From: an uncultured Collinsella sp.
Lineage (GTDB): Bacteria > Actinomycetota > Coriobacteriia > Coriobacteriales > Coriobacteriaceae
NCBI GenBank assembly: GCA_949285915.1
Contig: CASDZW010000010.1
Location: 1 to 59,898 of the forward strand
Reading direction: 5' to 3'
Length of the DNA: 59,898 nucleotides
The translations under genes were made by a program, and so were the position numbers. Under the pieces are notes generated by a model. It was given only the letters and a program-made list of their open reading frames with translations. It did no database searches and was not told where the DNA came from. Positions 49,399 to 58,034 of the stretch are shown here, piece after piece. How positions within the stretch are numbered: position 1 is the first letter of the stretch; every line of letters begins with the position of its first letter.

Positions 49399-50952
49399 AT
49401 GTACCAAGAGTACGCCATCTGGATGGGTGTGGGCGCGGAGCCCGACAACAGGCACGTGAATCTGCTGCTCAACCAGGCGAACCGCCACGGCCTTATCGCC
49501 GGTGCCTCTGGTACGGGCAAGACCGTTACGCTCAAGGTTATGGCCGAGGGCTTCTCCAAGGCGGGCGTCCCGGTGTTCATGGCCGACGTCAAGGGCGACA
49601 TCACCGGCATGGCGCAGGCGGGCAAGGACTCCGAGGACATGCAGGAGCGTATCAAGCGTTTTGGCATCGAGGGCTTCACCTACGAGGGCTGCCCCGTGCG
49701 CATCTGGGACATGCTCGATGGCGAAGGCCTGCCGGTGCGTATCACCATCTCCGACATGGGCCCGTCGCTGCTCTCGCGCCTGCTCGAGCTCACCGAGGTG
49801 CAGGAGGGCGTGCTCGACATCGTTTTCCGCATCGCCGATGACAAGAACCTCCTTCTGATCGACCTCAAGGACCTGCGCGCCATGCTGAGCTTTGTGGCCG
49901 AGCACGCCGACGAGTACGAGACCACCTACGGCAAGGTCTCCGCCCAGTCGGTCGGCGCGATCCTGCGCACCCTCATCGCCGTGGAGGACCAGGGCGGCGA
50001 CGTCTTCTTTGGCGAGCCGGCGCTCGAGCTCGACGACTGGTTCCAGTGCGCCGAGAACGGCCAAGGTTACGTCAACATCCTGAACGCCGCAAAGCTCATC
50101 CAGAGCCCGCAGATCTACGCCATGTTCCTCCTGTGGATGCTCTCCGAGCTCTTTGACACCCTGCCCGAGGAGGGCGACCTCGACAAGCCCAAGTTCGTCT
50201 TCTTCTTTGACGAGGCACACCTTCTGTTCAACGATATGCCGACCGAGCTCCTCGACAAGATTGTGCAGGTGGTGAAGCTCATCCGTTCCAAGGGCGTGGG
50301 CGTGTACTTCATCACGCAGAGCCCCTCCGACATTCCCGACGAGGTTCTGGCGCAGCTCTCCAACCGCATCCAACACGGTCTGCGCGCCTACACGCCCGCC
50401 GAGCAGAAGGCGGTGCGCGCCGCGGCGCAGTCGTTCCGCGAGAACCCAGCCTTCAAGAGCGAGGACGTCATTCTCGAGCTCGGCACCGGCGAGGCGCTCG
50501 TTTCCTTCCTGAACGAGGACGGCCAGCCCGAGATCGTCGAGCGCGCCAAGATCCTCCCGCCGCAGTGCCTTATGGCCGCCGCGTCTGACGACGTGATGAA
50601 GGAGGCTCTTTCCGCGCAGGATGAGCTCATGAAGAAGTACGGCGAGGCCGTCGATCGCGAGAGCGCCGAGGAGCAGATCGAGGAGCTCGAGGAGGAAGAG
50701 GAGAAGGCCGCCAAGGAGGAAGAGGAGCGCAAGAAGCGCCAGGAAGAAAAGGCCATGAAGGAGAAGGCCAAGGCAAAGGCCGCCGAGAAGGCCGCGATTC
50801 GCGCCGAGGAGCGCAAGATCCGCCAGCGCGAGAAGCAGCAGGAGCAGATGATGAAGGGCATCGGCAAGATTGCGAGCCAGGTGCTGGGTTCCTTTGGTCG
50901 CGAGGCCACGCGTCAGATCACACGCAACCTGTTTGGTGGGCGTCGCCGCTAG
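49399..50952 (+). CDS. HerA-like ATPase, DUF853 (YjgR) family
   Basis: 517 residues. Walker A GASGTGKT at 35-42, MADVKGDITGMAQAG typical of the DUF853 group, Walker B FVFFFDEAHLL (Asp271, Glu272), sensor-like FITQSPSDIPD and the arginine-bearing RIQHGLRAYTP. The C-terminal ~90 residues are a charged coiled coil (EELEEEEEKAAKEEEERKK) and a basic tail. Related to FtsK/HerA motor ATPases; the cellular role of YjgR proteins is not known. Ribosome-binding site AAAGGAGA. Confidence 0.9.
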   Translation: MYQEYAIWMGVGAEPDNRHVNLLLNQANRHGLIAGASGTGKTVTLKVMAEGFSKAGVPVFMADVKGDITGMAQAGKDSEDMQERIKRFGIEGFTYEGCPVRIWDMLDGEGLPVRITISDMGPSLLSRLLELTEVQEGVLDIVFRIADDKNLLLIDLKDLRAMLSFVAEHADEYETTYGKVSAQSVGAILRTLIAVEDQGGDVFFGEPALELDDWFQCAENGQGYVNILNAAKLIQSPQIYAMFLLWMLSELFDTLPEEGDLDKPKFVFFFDEAHLLFNDMPTELLDKIVQVVKLIRSKGVGVYFITQSPSDIPDEVLAQLSNRIQHGLRAYTPAEQKAVRAAAQSFRENPAFKSEDVILELGTGEALVSFLNEDGQPEIVERAKILPPQCLMAAASDDVMKEALSAQDELMKKYGEAVDRESAEEQIEELEEEEEKAAKEEEERKKRQEEKAMKEKAKAKAAEKAAIRAEERKIRQREKQQEQMMKGIGKIASQVLGSFGREATRQITRNLFGGRRR

Positions 50953-51057
50953 TTTTGGGCGCGTTGCGGTGTTTGGCGCGCGGCTCAAGTCGTTTATGAG
51001 CGTAATCGCGTGCCGGCCACGTTGTTACGAGTGTCGCTAAACAAGTTTATCAGCGAA

Positions 51058-51102
51058 AACCCGCCCTGTACCATGTGGGGTACAGGGCGGGTTCTCAGTT
51101 TT
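51058..51102 (+). terminator. Intrinsic terminator after the DUF853 gene
   Basis: AACCCGCCCTGTACC / GGTACAGGGCGGGTT perfect 15-base stem followed by CTCAGTTTT. Confidence 0.88.
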
Positions 51103-51186
51103 ACGCTCATGAGCGACTTGAGTGTTCCGACATCCTCTAAGACGGAGCGTTGCGCCGGTGAAGGGCGCGGGGCGGTGCGCGGCGTC

Positions 51187-51480
51187 TTAAGCGACGAGCT
51201 CGGCCCACTCGGGGTGACGCTCGAACCAGTCCACGGCATACGAGCACGTGGGGCGCGCCTTGCGATGGGTCTCTTTTAGCTCGCGTGCCGCCTGCTCGAG
51301 AAGCATGCTCGCGATGCCCTGTCCGCGGAGCGACTCGTCCACAAACGTGTGGTTGATCTCCACGGTGCCCGGCTCGCGGTCGGGGAAGGTGACCTCGGCC
51401 AGGGTGGTGCCGTCGGGGGCGACGTAGCGGATGGCGTGGGAGTGGACCTCAATCTGGTTTTCGGGGGCCTTCTTAGTCAT
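51187..51480 (-). CDS. Small GNAT-type N-acetyltransferase (YjdJ-like)
   Basis: 97-residue compact member of the COG2388 group: VEINHTFVDESLRGQGIASM is the acetyl-CoA-binding strand and loop (RGQGIA), followed by ARELKETHRKARPTCSYAVD and FERHPEWAELV. ATG after GAAAGG. Proteins of this size usually act on small molecules; substrate unknown. Confidence 0.85.
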   Translation of the reverse strand: MTKKAPENQIEVHSHAIRYVAPDGTTLAEVTFPDREPGTVEINHTFVDESLRGQGIASMLLEQAARELKETHRKARPTCSYAVDWFERHPEWAELVA

Positions 51481-51687
51481 GGCTCGCCTTTCTGTTGGTT
51501 CGCGCCTAGGGCGCGCGGCTTTACGCGTGGTGCATCCATCGTGTACCCACGGCAGCGCGCGAGTCACATCGCATTCGCTTTGCAACGCATCGGTAACAGA
51601 GGGGTTACGCCCGGGAAACGCGAGCGGTACCATGAGGCGGTAAACGGTATCTGCGGGCAGCGCAATCGATTCGGCAGGTTGGTGTCC

Positions 51688-54240
51688 ATGACTTCGACAC
51701 GCAAGGCGTACGTTCAGCCAACTCATATCCAGGTGCGCGGCGCACGCGTGCATAACCTAAAGAACATCGATGTGGATATCCCCCTCGGTTGCCTCACGGG
51801 GATCGCGGGCGTGTCGGGGTCGGGCAAAAGCTCGCTTGCGCTCGGCACGCTCTACGCCGAGGGCAGCCGCCGCTATCTCGATGCGCTTTCTACCTACACG
51901 CGGCGCCGTATTGCGAGCGTGGGCCGTGCGACGGTTGACGAGGTACTCCACGTGCCCGCCGCGCTCGCGCTGCGCCAGCGTCCCGGCATACCCGGCGTCC
52001 ACTCCACATTTGGCACCTCGACCGAGCTTCTCAACTACCTGCGCCTCATGTTCTCGCGCCTCGGCAGCCACCAGTGCCCGCATTGCGGCGCGCACGTTCC
52101 ACCGAGCATGGACGTCGCGCTTATGATTCCCACTCGCTGCCCGGAGTGTGGCCAGGAGTTCATGGGGCCGGGTGCCGAGGACCTCGCTTTTAACAGCGGA
52201 GGCGCCTGCCCTACGTGTGGCGGCACGGGTATCGTGCGCACGGTGGACGAGTCGACGCTTGTGCCCGACGAGTCGCTTTCCATTGAGGAGGGCGCTGTTG
52301 CATCGTGGCAACAACTCATGTGGAAGCTCATGCGCGACATCGCGCGCGAGATGGGCGTCCGCACCGATGTGCCCTTCTCGGAGCTCACGCCCCGCGAACG
52401 AGAGATTGTCTTCCACGGCCCCGCCGAGAAGCACCACATGTTCTATCAGAGCTCCAAGACCGGTGACGTGGGCGAGATGGACTTCACCTACTTCAACGCG
52501 GTCTATACGGTCGAGAACGCCCTCTCCAAGGTGAAAGACGAGAAGGGCCTGGCGCGCCTAGCGAAATTCCTCAAAGAGGAGGTGTGCCCAGACTGCGGCG
52601 GCACGCGTCTTTCTGCGCGCGCTCGGGGCTCCATCATCGACGGCATGAACCTGGGCGATGTGGCGCGCATGACGCTCGACGAGCTTGAGGTGTGGGTGGG
52701 GACCGTGCCCGCGCTCATGCCCGAGGCAATGGTGCCCATGGCGCGCGCCATCGTGGCCGAGATGGCCGAGCCCATTTGCCGCCTGAAGCAGCTCGGCCTC
52801 GGCTACCTCGCCCTCGACCGCGCGAGTTCCACCCTCTCTACCGGCGAGCGCCAGCGCGTGCAGCTTGCCCGCGCCGTGCGTAACCGCACGTGTGGCGTGC
52901 TCTACGTGCTCGATGAGCCCTCCATTGGCCTGCACCCCTCCAATGTAGAGGGACTGCTCGGCGTGGTGGACGACCTTTTGGGCGATGGCAACTCGGTGGT
53001 GCTCGTCGACCACGATGTGCGGGTTCTGCGCCATGCCGATCATCTGGTGGAGATTGGTCCCGGCTCGGGCGAGGCCGGCGGGCGCGTGATTGCCGAGGGC
53101 AGTGTGGCCGACGTGGTGGCACATCCCGCCACGCGCATAGGGCCGTTTCTCTCGGGCGAGCGGCGCGTTTGCGTGCGCACGCGCACGGCGGCGGATGCGG
53201 TGTTTGCCGAGGGGTCCATCGACCTTGAGACGGGTGCCATCCATACCGTGAAGCCCCTTGACGTGCGGATCCCGCGCGGGCGCCTCACCGCGGTGACGGG
53301 CGTGTCGGGCTCGGGCAAGACCACGCTCGTGCTCGAGAGCCTCATCCCTGCGCTCAAGGCATCCATCGCGGGCGAGGCGCTGCCCGGGCACGTGAAGCGT
53401 GTCGAGGCGGCGGGTATCCGCCGCGCGAACCTCATCGACGCTACGCCTATTGGCGCCAACGTTCGCTCGACGGTAGCCACCTATTCGGGCGTGCTCGACG
53501 ATTTGCGCCGCGTCTTTGCAAAGCTGCCCGAGGCGCGCGAACGCGGCCTCAAGGCGGGGGCGTTCTCCTACAACACCGGGTCGCTCCGCTGCCCCACGTG
53601 CGACGGAACCGGGCAGATCTCGCTTGATGTACAGTTTCTGCCCGATGTGGACATCCCATGCCCGGACTGCGGCGGGGCGCGCTTTGGACGCGACGCCTAC
53701 GCCATCAAGCTCGGCGGCGACCTAAGCCTGCCGGAGCTTCTCTCCTATACGGTGGACCAGGCGCGCGAGGCGCTCGCCGAGACGGGCCTGCGCTCGGCGC
53801 TCGGCAAGCTCAAGATCCTTTCCGAGCTGGGGCTTGGTTACCTCACGCTCGGCGAGGCGACGCCGGTGCTCTCGGGCGGCGAGGCACAGCGCCTCAAGCT
53901 TGCAAGCGAACTCACGCGCGACCAGGCAGACGCTCTCTTTGTGTTTGACGAACCCACCATTGGCCTGCATCCGCTCGACGTGGAGGTGCTGCTCGGCGTG
54001 CTCGAGCGCCTGATTGACCATGGGGCGACGATTGTGGTTATCGAGCACGACCTCGACATGATTGCCAATGCCGACTACGTGATCGACCTCGGTCCCGGCG
54101 GCGGCGAGGCGGGCGGACGCATCGTTGCCGCGGGCACGCCCGATCAGGTCGCGCGCGAGCCCGAGAGCGTGACGGGCCGCTACATTGCTGAGGAGTTATA
54201 TGGCGAGGGCTGGTGCGGCGCCTCAGTTCCGCTATCCTAG
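51688..54240 (+). CDS. Short UvrA paralogue (ABC-type, DrrC-like)
   Basis: 850 residues with both ABC modules of UvrA: Walker A GVSGSGKS (Lys47) and GVSGSGKT (Lys544), signatures STGERQRVQLARAV and LSGGEAQRLKLASEL, Walker B VLDEPSIGLHP and VFDEPTIGLHP. Zinc-finger Cys pairs are present (CPHCGAHV, CPECGQEF, CPTCGGTG, CPDCGGTR, CPTCDGTG, CPDCGGAR). Length is about 100 below housekeeping UvrA, consistent with the UvrA2/DrrC group linked to DNA-drug tolerance. Start ATG has a weak site (AGGTTGG). Not next to uvrB or uvrC. Confidence 0.85.
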   Translation: MTSTRKAYVQPTHIQVRGARVHNLKNIDVDIPLGCLTGIAGVSGSGKSSLALGTLYAEGSRRYLDALSTYTRRRIASVGRATVDEVLHVPAALALRQRPGIPGVHSTFGTSTELLNYLRLMFSRLGSHQCPHCGAHVPPSMDVALMIPTRCPECGQEFMGPGAEDLAFNSGGACPTCGGTGIVRTVDESTLVPDESLSIEEGAVASWQQLMWKLMRDIAREMGVRTDVPFSELTPREREIVFHGPAEKHHMFYQSSKTGDVGEMDFTYFNAVYTVENALSKVKDEKGLARLAKFLKEEVCPDCGGTRLSARARGSIIDGMNLGDVARMTLDELEVWVGTVPALMPEAMVPMARAIVAEMAEPICRLKQLGLGYLALDRASSTLSTGERQRVQLARAVRNRTCGVLYVLDEPSIGLHPSNVEGLLGVVDDLLGDGNSVVLVDHDVRVLRHADHLVEIGPGSGEAGGRVIAEGSVADVVAHPATRIGPFLSGERRVCVRTRTAADAVFAEGSIDLETGAIHTVKPLDVRIPRGRLTAVTGVSGSGKTTLVLESLIPALKASIAGEALPGHVKRVEAAGIRRANLIDATPIGANVRSTVATYSGVLDDLRRVFAKLPEARERGLKAGAFSYNTGSLRCPTCDGTGQISLDVQFLPDVDIPCPDCGGARFGRDAYAIKLGGDLSLPELLSYTVDQAREALAETGLRSALGKLKILSELGLGYLTLGEATPVLSGGEAQRLKLASELTRDQADALFVFDEPTIGLHPLDVEVLLGVLERLIDHGATIVVIEHDLDMIANADYVIDLGPGGGEAGGRIVAAGTPDQVAREPESVTGRYIAEELYGEGWCGASVPLS

Positions 54241-54296
54241 GTGGGCAACGAATCGACCGACCCGGCCCTGCCCGACGGGGCCTGTAAGGGGGACCC

Positions 54297-54713
54297 ATGA
54301 TTAAAGAGATCGTGCGCGACCGTGACTTTTTGAGCAAGCCTGCCGAGGAAGCCACCGCTGCCGACACCGAGGTCATCCAGGACCTGCGCGACACGCTCGA
54401 GTCGCTCGATGACGCCGTGTGCCTCGCGGCGAACCAGATTGGCTCCACCAAGGCCGTTATTGCCTACCGCGACGGCGACCGTATCGCTGTCATGCTCAAT
54501 CCCAAGATCAAGCGCGGCGCGCAGCCTTACAAGACGCAGGAGAGCTGCCTGTCGCTCGACGACCTCTCTGAGGTCCGTCGTTTCCAGATGATCACGGTTT
54601 CCTACCAGGTGCTTTCCGGCGAGAACCTGGTCTCGCGCACCAAGCGCCTGAATGGCTGGACGGCCGAGGTCGTGCAGCACGCCATCGATCACTGCGCGGG
54701 CAAGCTGGTCTAA
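54297..54713 (+). CDS. Peptide deformylase-like protein with altered HExxH
   Basis: 138 residues, the short Gram-positive deformylase-like type. Motif I is VCLAANQIG; motif II is QESCLS with Cys84; motif III reads QHAIDHCAG (128-136), so the catalytic Glu of HExxH is Ala129 while both zinc His (128, 132) remain. Motif II also has Ser where Gly is usual (EGCLS). It could bind metal but is predicted to have little deformylase activity. Ribosome-binding site AAGGGGG. A standard def must exist elsewhere if this is inactive. Confidence 0.82.
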   Translation: MIKEIVRDRDFLSKPAEEATAADTEVIQDLRDTLESLDDAVCLAANQIGSTKAVIAYRDGDRIAVMLNPKIKRGAQPYKTQESCLSLDDLSEVRRFQMITVSYQVLSGENLVSRTKRLNGWTAEVVQHAIDHCAGKLV

Positions 54714-54722
54714 GGAGCGAGC

Positions 54723-55259
54723 ATGGAGGGTCGCGAGCAATCGGGGGTGGAGCGTCGCCTTAGCCGTCTGCGCGTTGCGGTTATCGCCCTCGGCGTCGTG
54801 TCGGCTCTGTCGCTTGTCGCCGTGGGGGTGCTGGCCTGGCAGGTCATGTCACTGCGCGGCACGCTCGACGCATACGACCAGGTGGTGAGCGCCGTCGGTG
54901 AGCAGGGCGGCATGCTGGGCGATGACGCGCTAAGCGGCGGCGCACACGACGCACCGGATGGCTCGCACGCATCTAGTGCCACCTCGGACGGGGCGGACGA
55001 GGATGCCAATGACAAGGGCGGCGTCGACCCCGATGATCTGCGCGCGGCAGATCTTCTCGATATCATTGGGGAGAGCTGGGCAAACGCGCAGCGCATTCTC
55101 GACTCGTACGGTGTCGATCAAGCGGACCTTGTCATCAACACCGATGACGGCGGCATGGTGTGGAACCCTGCCAACTGGACGGTCACACTCGTGACCGACT
55201 TGGACGAGCCCGGTCGCGTTGCGGTCTATCTCCGCCACGACTCCTGGGGCCTGTTCTAG
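54723..55259 (+). CDS. Single-span membrane-anchored protein, unknown function
   Basis: 178 residues: N-terminal basic segment, one span (about 17-40), short helix, Gly/Asp/Ser-rich linker (about 60-100) and a C-terminal domain outside (about 100-178; DLLDIIGESWANAQRILDSY, WNPANWTVTLVTDLDEPGRV). ATG after AAGGAGCG, nine bases after the deformylase-like gene, so the two may be co-transcribed. Not recognised. Confidence 0.7.
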   Translation: MEGREQSGVERRLSRLRVAVIALGVVSALSLVAVGVLAWQVMSLRGTLDAYDQVVSAVGEQGGMLGDDALSGGAHDAPDGSHASSATSDGADEDANDKGGVDPDDLRAADLLDIIGESWANAQRILDSYGVDQADLVINTDDGGMVWNPANWTVTLVTDLDEPGRVAVYLRHDSWGLF

Positions 55260-55326
55260 GGCGCGCATGCCCGCGTCTTGGGCATCTCGTGCAACAACGG
55301 GCCCTCGCAGCAAGCGCTATCAACAA

Positions 55327-55372
55327 GGAAGCCCCGCGCTACCATCTGGTGCGCGGGGCTTCCTGCGTTTTT
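55327..55372 (+). terminator. Intrinsic terminator, bidirectional-looking
   Basis: AGGAAGCCCCGCGC / GCGCGGGGCTTCCT perfect 14-base stem followed by GCGTTTTT; it separates the converging 54723 and 55725 genes. Confidence 0.88.
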
Positions 55373-55410
55373 ATGCGGGGCGCTTGGCGCCCGTGAAAAG
55401 CGCGGGGGTC

Positions 55411-55725
55411 TTACTTCTTGCCGAAGAGACCGCCGATGCCCTCCATGATGTTGCCAAGCGGGTTCTCGCCGCCGCCGAGGAGGTCGCCAAGGCCGCCGAG
55501 CTTAGAGAGGTCGAGAGCGGAGAGATCGATGTTGGAGAGGTCGATGCCGCCGTCAGCGATGCGCTCCTTCACGCCGTCGATGATCTGGCTGAGGTCGCCC
55601 TCGCCGAGGGTCTGGCCGGTGATGTCCTCGATGGCACCCTTGGGATCGGAGAGGATGTCGCCGATCTTCTCGGGGGCGTCGCCAACGTGCTGCATAATCT
55701 GGTCGATGATTGCCTGGATGTCCAT
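55411..55725 (-). CDS. Small Gly/Asp/Leu-rich protein, unknown function
   Basis: 104 residues: helical N-half (DIQAIIDQIMQHVGDAPEKI) and a second half of short repeats with Leu/Gly/Asp (DLSNIDLSALDLSKLGGLGD) ending in GGLFGKK. No signal or span. ATG after GAAAGGAG. The regular LS/NI/DL pattern suggests a small helical-repeat or self-associating protein; not recognised. Confidence 0.7.
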   Translation of the reverse strand: MDIQAIIDQIMQHVGDAPEKIGDILSDPKGAIEDITGQTLGEGDLSQIIDGVKERIADGGIDLSNIDLSALDLSKLGGLGDLLGGGENPLGNIMEGIGGLFGKK

Positions 55726-55874
55726 GGGGCTCCTTTCAGGGGTCCTAGTACCTGTTGCTATAAAGCGACCCCATTGTAACCGTCTTCCTTGCGTTAATTT
55801 GTGCACGGCGCCCGCGCTCGACCTCCGGCCTTCTATAATGGCCAGGTAGAGAAATCCTTGCGAGAAAGGTGCCT

Positions 55875-57305
55875 ATGGGCGGTTTCTTTGGGGCGGCTTC
55901 GCGCCGTGACGTGGTGCTTGACGTATTCTTTGGTGTCGACTACCACTCGCATCTGGGCACGCGTCGGGCGGGCATGGTGTTCTGCGAGGGGACCGGTGGG
56001 TTTCAAAAAGAAATTCACTCCATCGAGAACACGCCGTTTCGTTCGCGCTTTGATAAAGACCTCGAGCGCTTCCATGGCACAAGCGGCATCGGTTGCATCA
56101 GCGATACCGACCCCCAGCCGCTGCTGGTCCGTTCGCACCACGGCACGTTTGCCATCACCACGGTAGGCATCATCAACAATGCCGACGAGCTGATCGACGC
56201 GTACTTCGAACGCGGCGGCGCCCAGTTTATGGCGATGAGCTCCGGCGCGGTCAACGGCACTGAGCTTGTGGCAGCGCTCATCAACCAGAAAGACGACCTC
56301 GTTGAGGGCATCGCCTACGCCCAGAGCGTTATCGACGGCTCGCTTACCCTGCTTGTGATGACCGAGGACGGCACCATCTACGCGGCGCGTGACCGCATGG
56401 GCCGCCTGCCGGTGCTCATCGGCCGCGACGCGGCGGGGGAGGGCTACTGCATCTCGTTTGAGAGCTTTGTCTACCACAAGCTCGGCTACGAGGATGCCTA
56501 CGAGCTCGGCTCGGGCGAGATCGTGCGCATCACCGCTGACGGTTTTGAGACGCTCGTTCCCGCGGGCGATCAGATGAAGATCTGTGCGTTCCTCTGGGTG
56601 TACTACGGTTACCCCAACTCCAACTACGAGGGCGTGAACGTTGAGGTCATGCGCTACCGCAACGGCCACATCATGGCGCGCGACGAGCGCGAGGCCGGCA
56701 CGCTCCCCGAGGTCGACTACGTTGCGGGCGTGCCCGATTCGGGCCTGCCGCACGCAATCGGCTATGCCAACGAGAGCGGCGCCACCTTTGCGCGTCCGTT
56801 CATCAAGTACACGCCCACCTGGTCGCGTTCGTTCATGCCCACCAACCAGGAGGTCCGCGATCGCATCGCCGAGATGAAGCAGATTCCCGTGCCCGAGCTC
56901 ATCGACGGCAAGAAGCTGCTTCTGATCGACGACTCCATCGTGCGCGGCACGCAGCTCGGCAACACGGTCGATTTCCTGTACAACGCAGGCGCGACCGAGG
57001 TTCACATGCGCTCTGCCTGCCCGCCGATCATGTTCAGCTGCAAGTACCTCTCGTTCTCGCGCGGTAAGTCCGACCAGGACCTCATCGCTCGCCGCGTGGT
57101 GCGCGAGCTCGAGGGCCCCGAGGGCGACAAGCACCTCGACGAGTACGCCGACAGCACGACCGAACGCGGCCAGTGCATGCTGAAGAAGATCTGCGAGCAG
57201 CTGGGCTTTGACAGCCTCGGCTACCAGAGCCTTCCGGGCATGCTCGAGGCGATTGGCATCGACCCCACAAAGGTCTGCACCTACTGCTGGGACGGCCGCG
57301 AGTAA
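55875..57305 (+). CDS. Amidophosphoribosyltransferase-like protein lacking the N-terminal Cys
   Basis: 476-residue PurF homologue. The N-terminal Ntn-hydrolase domain aligns (DVVLDVFFGVDYHSHLGTRR) but the protein starts MGGFFGAAS, so the glutaminase nucleophile, Cys after Met in normal PurF, is Gly. The PRPP-binding motif LLLIDDSIVRGTQ (Asp352, Asp353) is intact. C-terminal CTYCWDGRE and upstream Cys (ACPPIMFSCKY) could hold an FeS cluster as in FeS-type PurF. It may use free ammonia or do another PRPP reaction; similar Cys-less paralogues exist in Clostridia and Bacteroides as far as I recall. ATG after GAGAAAGG. Confidence 0.85.
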   Translation: MGGFFGAASRRDVVLDVFFGVDYHSHLGTRRAGMVFCEGTGGFQKEIHSIENTPFRSRFDKDLERFHGTSGIGCISDTDPQPLLVRSHHGTFAITTVGIINNADELIDAYFERGGAQFMAMSSGAVNGTELVAALINQKDDLVEGIAYAQSVIDGSLTLLVMTEDGTIYAARDRMGRLPVLIGRDAAGEGYCISFESFVYHKLGYEDAYELGSGEIVRITADGFETLVPAGDQMKICAFLWVYYGYPNSNYEGVNVEVMRYRNGHIMARDEREAGTLPEVDYVAGVPDSGLPHAIGYANESGATFARPFIKYTPTWSRSFMPTNQEVRDRIAEMKQIPVPELIDGKKLLLIDDSIVRGTQLGNTVDFLYNAGATEVHMRSACPPIMFSCKYLSFSRGKSDQDLIARRVVRELEGPEGDKHLDEYADSTTERGQCMLKKICEQLGFDSLGYQSLPGMLEAIGIDPTKVCTYCWDGRE

Positions 57306-57356
57306 AGCTGGGGTCTGTACGCCGCTTGTCACTGCGTCTGAAGCGCCGCGTCCTGT

Positions 57357-57496
57357 AAAAATGCAGCTATTCAACAATCTGACCGCCGACCCTCGAGTAG
57401 AGGGCGGCGGTCGGCGCGTAAGCGCGCAGCTACGGGAGGCTGAATCCTGCCCAGCGCTTCGCTTGGGCGGTCGAGATTATTGAATAGTTGATTTTT
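57357..57496 (+). repeat. Terminal-inverted-repeat element, copy 2 (140 bp)
   Basis: Left end (57357-57382) identical to copy 1 over 26 bases; right end (57474-57496, AGATTATTGAATAGTTG then ATTTTT) is the inverted complement with two mismatches in the core. Inside are three further hairpins: ACCGCCGACCCTC with GAGGGCGGCGGT (one-base offset), CGCG-TAAG-CGCG, and GCCCAGCG-CTT-CGCTTGGGC. With an A-run before and a T-run after the outer stem it could serve as a large multibranched terminator. Lies 51 bases after the purF-like stop. Confidence 0.8.
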
Positions 57497-57613
57497 CTTC
57501 TTGTGTCGCCTGCATTCAGCCGCCCGTCGCTGTGTGTTTGGCGCTCGTTGTCACAGCCCGGGCGCACTGCCCCTTATGCAGCGGGCATTCGTCGCTGCGT
57601 TTCCGGCAAGAAT

Positions 57614-57956
57614 CGAAGCAATGAACCCGGTAATGCACCCGAGAAAACGCCCGCGGAAGAACCGCAGGTGGGAAGCCTGCATAAACCGAAGTAATGAACC
57701 CCGCGTGGTGAAAAGCGCCGAATCGCGCATTACTGGGTTCACTACTTCGGTTTTCGTCTGAAACACCTGCCCGGGTTCATTACTTCGTTTTATGCATGAC
57801 ACGTGGCGGCGAGCTCCCGAGATGCGAGCGCAGGCTCAATGGAGTTGCAAAATTGAACCCCTGTGTTTCGAAAACGTGCTATACTCGCTTGAAATTGAAC
57901 TTTGAACCATTATTCTGAACCAACAAGGATCAAATACGAAGGGAGTTCAATTTCAG
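57614..57956. promoter_or_regulatory. Array of TGAACC words upstream of the XRE-aminotransferase gene
   Basis: TGAAC occurs nine times on the two strands: forward at 57622, 57695, 57854, 57896, 57903 and 57916, reverse at 57735, 57773 and 57945. Seven of these are full TGAACC. Four belong to longer copies of CGAAGyArTGAACCC, two forward then two reverse, so that 57678-57701 pairs with 57773-57796 over 24 bases with one mismatch, and competing pairings are possible. The whole 729-base gene-free gap (57306-58034) holds this, copy 2 of the repeat element and the promoter below. Likely a multi-site operator or alternating RNA structure. Confidence 0.65.
57877..57885 (+). promoter_or_regulatory. 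Extended -10 promoter of the XRE-aminotransferase gene
   Basis: TGCTATACT is a near-perfect extended -10. Transcripts starting near 57892 would carry a ~140-base leader with a perfect 12-base inverted repeat (57890-57901 / 57944-57955). Confidence 0.7.
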
Positions 57957-58034
57957 TAAGCGTGTTCTAGGCGCGCTTCTGAGGTGCGTTTATCCGAGCG
58001 CCGCCGGAGGCGGTGCTGCTCAAGAGGAGGCCAA

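Noticed and set aside
57614-57796. CRISPR-like repeat array
   Set aside because: The repeated words alternate in orientation, spacings are irregular and there are no cas genes; they fit an operator array or hairpins better.
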